A stretch of DNA of 16,462 nucleotides from an uncultured Eubacteriales bacterium (lineage in GTDB: Bacteria > Bacillota > Clostridia > Oscillospirales > Oscillospiraceae): NCBI GenBank assembly GCA_900553135.1, contig USCO01000038.1, positions 1 to 16,462 of the forward strand, in the 5' to 3' direction. This document shows, piece after piece, positions 12,058 to 16,462 of this stretch; positions within the stretch are counted from its first letter, which is position 1, and every line of letters starts with the position of its first letter. Position numbers and translations under genes: made by a program. Below the pieces are notes generated by a model that did no database searches, was not told the origin of the DNA, and was given only the letters and a program-made list of their open reading frames with translations.

Positions 12058-14664
12058 ATGGACTACCAGCAACTGGCCGAGCAGCTGCGGGCCCTGAATG
12101 AAATAAATCAATCCGAGCTCTCTCCTCAGCTGCTCCAGGCCCAGGACTTTTCTCCCCAGTGCCAGCCCCTGGTGCAGGAGATCAACCGCGCCCTTCAGAT
12201 CAGCCAGGAGAAGGTCCGGCAGGTCCAGCGGAACCTGGACGTCATCAACGGCATCATCCACTCCGGCATGTGGAGCATGGAATTTGACCCCTCCGGCCAG
12301 ATGACCAAGGTCACCTGGAGCCAGGCCTTCCGCATCATGGTGGGCTTTCAGAATGTGGAGGAGTTCCCCAACACCCTGGACACCTGGTCCGACCGCCTCC
12401 ACCCCCAGGACCGGGAGAGCACCCTCACCGCCTTTTGGGATGCCGTGTCCGGGCGGGGGGAGTACAATGTGGAGTACCGCCTTATGACCCACAGCGGGCA
12501 GTACAAGTGGTTCCGGGCCACGGGCCGGGTGCTGCGCCGGGAGGACGGCTCTCCCAGCCTGTTTCTGGGCATCTTTGTGGATATCTCGCAGCAGAAGCAG
12601 GCCCAGCGCCTGGAGCAGGAGAAGCTGGCCGCCGAGCGCCAGGCGGCGGGCTTCCAGGCGGAGCTGGAAAATCAAAACGACATTTTGACTGCCCTCTGCT
12701 CCGACTACCTGGCCGTCTACCGGGTCAACCTCAGCACTGAGGCCTACGAGATCTACCGCCTCTCCCAGCGCCTGCGCCCGGACGTCATCCGCCTTGTCCG
12801 CCGTCAGGCGGGCTACGCCGCCACCATGGCAGGCTATTGCAGCACCTTTGTCTCCCTGGAGGATCAGTCCGCCTTTCTGGCCGCCACCCAGCCCCAGGCG
12901 GTGCTGGAGCGGCTCAGCCGGGAACAGACCTTTTTCCTGCGCTACCATGTGAAGGAAAATTCCCAGCACATGGAACACTTTGAGGTCCACTTTGCCCGGG
13001 CGGGCAAGTGGCCGGAGGAGCAGGTGGCCGTGGTGGGCTTCCGCAATGTAGACGCCGACATCCGCCGGGAGGAGGCCTACAAGCTGGAGACCCGCCACGA
13101 CATCGAGGAGACCCTGGAGGGCTCCCGCACCGGCCTGTGGACCATGGAGATGGAGGAGGGCCGCCCCTCCCGCATGTATGCCGACCGCACCATGTGCATG
13201 CTGCTGGGCACGGACCAGTCCGTCTCCCCCGAGGAATGCTATCACATCTGGTTCTCCCGCATCGACCCGGAGTATGTAGAGATGGTTCAGGAGGGCGTGC
13301 AGGCCATTGCCAACTCCGGCCGTGCAGAGGTCATCTACCCCTGGAACCACCCCACCCTGGGACAGATCTACATCCGCTGCGGCGGCGTCCCCGACCACAA
13401 ATACACCGGTCCCGGCCTGCGCCTGAAGGGCTACCACCAGGACATCACCGAGACCATGGTCACCCGCAAGCAGCAGGAGAAGGCTCTTTTGGAGGCCCTG
13501 GTGGAGGCCAAGCAGGCCAACCGGGCCAAGACGGAGTTTCTCTCCCACATGTCCCACGACATCCGCACCCCCATCAACGGCATTCTGGGCATGCTGGCCA
13601 TCAGTGAAAAGAACCCCCTGGATCTGGAACGCCAAGCCGACTGCCGCAATAAGATCCAGGCCGCGGCCCAGCACCTGCTCTCTCTCATTAACGACGTGCT
13701 GGATATCAGCAAGCTGGAGAGCGGCTCCACCACCCTGGCCCGGGAGTCCTTCTCTCTGCCCGACGTGCTGGAAAACTGCCTGACCATTCTGCGGCCCCAG
13801 GCCGAGGAGGAGCAGTTATCTCTCACCGAGACCCGCATAGACCTGGCATATCCCCGCCTGCTGGGCAGCCCCTTGCACCTGCGGCAGATCCTCATTAACA
13901 TCATCGGCAACGCGGTGAAATATAACCGCCCCGGGGGCAGCATTTCCGTGGAGACCCGGCAGCTCCCCCTGGACGGGGACACCGTGCGCTGCCGCTTCAC
14001 CATCTCGGACACGGGGCTTGGCATGAGCGAGGAGTTTCAGACCCGGCTCTTTGAGCCCTTTACCCAGGAGCACAGCAGCGCCCGCACCCACTATGCGGGC
14101 ACCGGTCTGGGCATGGCCATCACCAAGCGCCTGGTGGAGGCCATGGGGGGCGAGATCACCGCCCGCAGCGTCCTGGGAGAGGGCAGCACCTTCACCGTGG
14201 AGATTCCCTTCCCGGTGGACTGCAATTACACCCCCGTCCAGGAGCCCGCTCCCGAGGCGGTGGATGTGGCCGGCCTGCATGTAATGCTGGTGGAGGACAA
14301 CGAGCTCAACCGGGAGATCGCCCAGTATATGCTGGAGGACGCAGGAGTCACCGTGGTCAACGCGGAAAACGGCCAGCAGGCCCTGGACCTCTTTGCCGCC
14401 TCCCCCGCGGGCACCTTTGACGGTATCCTCATGGATGTGATGATGCCGGTGATGGACGGCCTGGAGGCCACCGCCGCCATCCGCGCCCTGGACCGCCCCG
14501 ACGCCAAAACCGTCCCCATCATTGCCATGACTGCCAACGCCTTTGCCGAGGATGTGGAAAAATCCAAGGCCGCGGGCATGAACGCCCATCTGGCCAAGCC
14601 GGTGGACCTGCAAAAGCTGCTTCAGGTCCTTACAGCATACTGCCGTCCCGCCTCAAAAAGCTGA
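12058..14664 (+). CDS. Soluble hybrid sensor histidine kinase with PAS domains and receiver
   Basis: An 868-residue phosphorelay kinase. There is no signal peptide or transmembrane segment, so it should sense a cytoplasmic cue. Order of domains: short N-terminal helical part; PAS (about 60-178, ending FLGIFVDIS); coiled linker; a diverged PAS-like region (about 205-330); a third PAS-like region (about 345-465, ending GYHQDIT). HisKA follows with SHDIRTP and phospho-accepting His500. The HATPase has an N-box around Asn618, DTGLGM from Asp651 and GTGLGM at 681-686. The C-terminal receiver has acidic Glu746-Asp747, phospho-acceptor Asp793 in LMDVMMP, Thr825 and Lys847. All catalytic residues are present. 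The ATG at 12058 is preferred because AGGTGA lies 5 nt upstream; an in-frame GTG at 12049 overlaps that site. It has its own promoter and terminator. No partner response regulator or Hpt protein is nearby. Confidence 0.94.
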   Translation: MDYQQLAEQLRALNEINQSELSPQLLQAQDFSPQCQPLVQEINRALQISQEKVRQVQRNLDVINGIIHSGMWSMEFDPSGQMTKVTWSQAFRIMVGFQNVEEFPNTLDTWSDRLHPQDRESTLTAFWDAVSGRGEYNVEYRLMTHSGQYKWFRATGRVLRREDGSPSLFLGIFVDISQQKQAQRLEQEKLAAERQAAGFQAELENQNDILTALCSDYLAVYRVNLSTEAYEIYRLSQRLRPDVIRLVRRQAGYAATMAGYCSTFVSLEDQSAFLAATQPQAVLERLSREQTFFLRYHVKENSQHMEHFEVHFARAGKWPEEQVAVVGFRNVDADIRREEAYKLETRHDIEETLEGSRTGLWTMEMEEGRPSRMYADRTMCMLLGTDQSVSPEECYHIWFSRIDPEYVEMVQEGVQAIANSGRAEVIYPWNHPTLGQIYIRCGGVPDHKYTGPGLRLKGYHQDITETMVTRKQQEKALLEALVEAKQANRAKTEFLSHMSHDIRTPINGILGMLAISEKNPLDLERQADCRNKIQAAAQHLLSLINDVLDISKLESGSTTLARESFSLPDVLENCLTILRPQAEEEQLSLTETRIDLAYPRLLGSPLHLRQILINIIGNAVKYNRPGGSISVETRQLPLDGDTVRCRFTISDTGLGMSEEFQTRLFEPFTQEHSSARTHYAGTGLGMAITKRLVEAMGGEITARSVLGEGSTFTVEIPFPVDCNYTPVQEPAPEAVDVAGLHVMLVEDNELNREIAQYMLEDAGVTVVNAENGQQALDLFAASPAGTFDGILMDVMMPVMDGLEATAAIRALDRPDAKTVPIIAMTANAFAEDVEKSKAAGMNAHLAKPVDLQKLLQVLTAYCRPASKS

Positions 14665-14685
14665 ATATTCATATTAATATTCATT

Positions 14686-14723
14686 AAATCCCGCCGCTTC
14701 TTCCCAGGAGCGGCGGGATTTTT
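14686..14723 (+). terminator. Intrinsic terminator of the histidine kinase gene
   Basis: AATCCCGCCGCT (14687-14698) pairs perfectly with AGCGGCGGGATT (14709-14720) over a 10-nt loop, and the second arm runs into TTTTT. It lies about 22 bp after the stop. Confidence 0.92.
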
Positions 14724-14794
14724 GTCATAATCCACAAATTGCCCGCCGTTTTTCTTCTGCATAAGAATAATTATACAGTATTTTCAGTTCTCTA

Positions 14795-14823
14795 TTGACC
14801 TTATTTGTTCTTGGTTGTATAAT
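14795..14823 (+). promoter_or_regulatory. Strong sigma-A promoter for the secreted peptidase
   Basis: TTGACC (14795-14800), a 17-bp spacer and perfect TATAAT (14818-14823), one mismatch from full consensus. The leader of about 85 nt contains a small CCGGG...CCCGG hairpin near 14848-14870. Confidence 0.85.
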
Positions 14824-14893
14824 CATGCTTGCTTTTCGTATATTTTACCGGGTTTGGATGGATACCCCGGCATACGGACGGCAAGGAGATAGA

Positions 14894-14911
14894 ATGAAAG
14901 AAGGAACGTAA
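14894..14911 (+). CDS. 5-codon mini-ORF upstream of the peptidase
   Basis: ATG AAA GAA GGA ACG TAA encodes MKEGT. It has its own ribosome binding site AAGGAG 5 nt upstream, and its stop lies 2 bp before the GTG start of the peptidase. The GAAGGA inside it serves as the ribosome binding site of the peptidase. It may couple translation or tune expression, or be incidental. Confidence 0.35.
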   Translation: MKEGT

Positions 14912-14913
14912 CG

Positions 14914-16462
14914 GTGAAGAAGAAATGGACCTCACTGTGTCTGGCTCTTGCCATGGCGGCCTCCCTGGCCTGCCCCGTTGGAGCCGCTGGATTAGACACC
15001 ACCGCCGACGACCAGGTCATGGTTTTCAGCGACCTGGCCGAGCTGGACAGCAGCATTGAAATTCCCCACGAGGGCAGCAAGGATACCGCCCTCACCATGC
15101 AGGAGGCCGCGGCCTTTGTGCTGCGCCAGTCCGGCATGTCCGACGCCCAGCTGGGCGCCTACCCCGACGACTACAACGCCATGGCCATCAGCGTGGGCCT
15201 GGTTTCTGAGGACTTTGATTCCCAGGCCCCCTGCACCCAGGAGCAGCTGGCCGAGATGCAGCAGATCGCCCAGCCCCTGAAGGAGGCTATGTCCAAGGAG
15301 AAGAAGGAACCCCTCTTCATGAACGGCATGGCCCAGCCCATTTTTGAGTACACCAGCGGCATGGCCAGCGACGACGAGTACAGCAACGCCGCCAGCGAGA
15401 TCACCCGCTACTGCGTGTACGTGGAGACCAACTACGACACCGACGGAGACGGCAAGCTGGACCTGGTGAAGGCCCTGGTGCAGATCCCTGACGACGCCGT
15501 GGGCAGCGACGGAAAGTTTGCCACCATCTTCGAGGCCCGGCCCTACATCACCGGCTGCACCGACGGCGGCTATGACCGGGACTTCAACTACCAGGACGAG
15601 TCCCTGGGCTACGACCTGAACAACCTGTACGCCCAGCCTGACGCCCGTACTCCCGAAGGCACCGCCACCACCTGGGACGCCGCCCTGGACGCCAAGGCCA
15701 GCGAGTGGTACTATGTCAGCCCCTATGAGAGCGGTTCCTGGGGTGACTTCTACGACTACGAGGACCTGGACTGGTACGACTACTTCCTGGTCCGCGGCTA
15801 CGCCGTGGTCGAGGTGGCCGGTCTGGGTACCCGGGGCTCCGAGGGTCTGGAGACCTGCGGCGCTGACGTGGAGATCGACGCCTTCAAGTGCGTCATCGAG
15901 TGGCTCACCGGCGACCGGGTGGCCTACACCGACAAGACCAGCAACATCGCCATTGAGGCCGAGTGGTCCAACGGCAATGTGGGCATGACCGGCCGTTCCT
16001 ACGGCGGCACCACCCAGTTCGGCCTGGCCGCCACCGGTGTCGAGGGTCTGAAGACCATCGTTCCCGTGGCCGGTATCGCCAGCTGGTATGAGTACACCAA
16101 CTCCCAGGGCATCGCCACCGGCGGCGTGGCCTACTCCGACGACCTGGCCCTCTACTGCGCCGGCCGCTACATCGACGCCGAGGACTGGAACGGCATTGCC
16201 GAGACCTACGCCAACTACCTCAGCCAGATCTGGCAGGATCAGCTGGCCCTCAACGGCGACTACGGCGAGCATTGGGCCAACCGGGACTACACGCTGGACG
16301 CCGAGAACATCAACTGCTCCGCCCTCATCGTCCACGGTCTCAACGACGAGAACGTGCGCACCAAGGAGTTTGATCTCATGTACCAGGCCTTCCAGGAGGC
16401 CGGTCAGGAGGCCAAGCTGATGCTCCACCAGGACGCCCACGTCACCCCCGCCTATGACTCCC
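14914..16462 (+). CDS. Secreted S15/CocE-type X-prolyl dipeptidyl peptidase (cut by window edge)
   Basis: A serine hydrolase of the X-Pro dipeptidyl-peptidase (S15) alpha/beta-hydrolase family, which cleaves N-terminal X-Pro dipeptides; 516 codons are visible with no stop. The GTG start has GAAGGA about 8 nt upstream and opens a signal peptide: MKKKW, then a hydrophobic stretch (LCLALAMAASLA), then a likely signal-peptidase site near PVGAAG. All three catalytic residues are visible: Ser362 in TGRSYGG, Asp478 in VHGLNDEN, and His509 in LHQDAH. An N-terminal region of about 160 residues precedes the hydrolase core (VETNYDTDGDGKLDL). That DTDGDGKLD stretch resembles a calcium-binding loop. The protein is acidic after the signal peptide, as expected for an exported enzyme. 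The C-terminal beta-sandwich and any cell-wall anchor would lie beyond the window. Exact substrate specificity within S15/CocE is uncertain. Confidence 0.9.
   Translation, partial: MKKKWTSLCLALAMAASLACPVGAAGLDTTADDQVMVFSDLAELDSSIEIPHEGSKDTALTMQEAAAFVLRQSGMSDAQLGAYPDDYNAMAISVGLVSEDFDSQAPCTQEQLAEMQQIAQPLKEAMSKEKKEPLFMNGMAQPIFEYTSGMASDDEYSNAASEITRYCVYVETNYDTDGDGKLDLVKALVQIPDDAVGSDGKFATIFEARPYITGCTDGGYDRDFNYQDESLGYDLNNLYAQPDARTPEGTATTWDAALDAKASEWYYVSPYESGSWGDFYDYEDLDWYDYFLVRGYAVVEVAGLGTRGSEGLETCGADVEIDAFKCVIEWLTGDRVAYTDKTSNIAIEAEWSNGNVGMTGRSYGGTTQFGLAATGVEGLKTIVPVAGIASWYEYTNSQGIATGGVAYSDDLALYCAGRYIDAEDWNGIAETYANYLSQIWQDQLALNGDYGEHWANRDYTLDAENINCSALIVHGLNDENVRTKEFDLMYQAFQEAGQEAKLMLHQDAHVTPAYDS

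Noticed and set aside
11881..13674. Minus-strand open frame of 597 codons opposite the histidine kinase
   Set aside because: Antisense shadow of the kinase with no recognisable domain or ribosome binding site.
14665..14685. AT-rich inverted repeat GAATAT...ATATTC after the kinase gene
   Set aside because: Short and AT-only, lying directly before a clear terminator; no separate function can be supported.
14992..16440. Minus-strand open frame of 482 codons opposite the S15 peptidase
   Set aside because: Antisense shadow; the plus-strand frame has a signal peptide and full catalytic triad.

Overview
The window suggests a high-GC, low-transposon Firmicute, most likely a clostridial gut bacterium of the Oscillospiraceae (Flavonifractor/Oscillibacter-like). 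This rests on strong AGGAGG-type ribosome binding sites, sigma-A promoters of the TTGACA-17-TATAAT type, the trmL and lower-glycolysis layout, and a secreted S15 peptidase. The family assignment is an inference; no rRNA or other marker settles it. I see no CRISPR array, IS element, tRNA or phage gene.

Left third (1-5470, minus strand): a head-to-tail cluster read right to left as trmL - pgk - tpiA - gpmI - eno (eno runs off the left edge). It covers lower glycolysis from 1,3-bisphosphoglycerate to phosphoenolpyruvate, with triose-phosphate isomerase; gap is not in the window. A good promoter lies at 5443-5471, followed by a leader of about 170 nt. The gaps of this cluster are unusually long and structured. 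They hold four diverged copies of one 130-140 bp imperfectly palindromic repeat (538-669, 2302-2443, 2448-2575, 5284-5423), plus separate strong hairpins at 2256-2289 and 3401-3450. This repeat family is the most unusual thing in the window.

Middle (5470-9460): an AT-richer divergent control region, then a plus-strand metallo-beta-lactamase-fold hydrolase. Its 3' end overlaps by 20 bp the convergent gene for a MATE efflux transporter. The transporter has a clear promoter and a leader of about 125 nt. That leader holds an intrinsic terminator, a competing stem and a 29-codon ORF whose stop sits at the end of the terminator U-tract, which together look like a transcription attenuator. Divergent from it is an unrecognised 35-aa ORF with a near-perfect ribosome binding site. 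Then comes prfB (RF2, without the programmed frameshift), with its own promoter and terminator.

Right half (9380-16462, plus strand): prfC (RF3) and a Cof-type HAD phosphatase form a two-gene operon with a promoter and a terminator. Next is a single-gene unit for a soluble hybrid histidine kinase (PAS domains, HisKA, HATPase, receiver), also with its own promoter and terminator. Last is a secreted S15/CocE-type peptidase, cut by the right edge, which has a near-consensus promoter and a 5-codon mini-ORF just ahead of its GTG start.

Together the window combines housekeeping metabolism and translation termination (RF2 and RF3 next to each other) with a few accessory sensing, export and peptide-scavenging genes.
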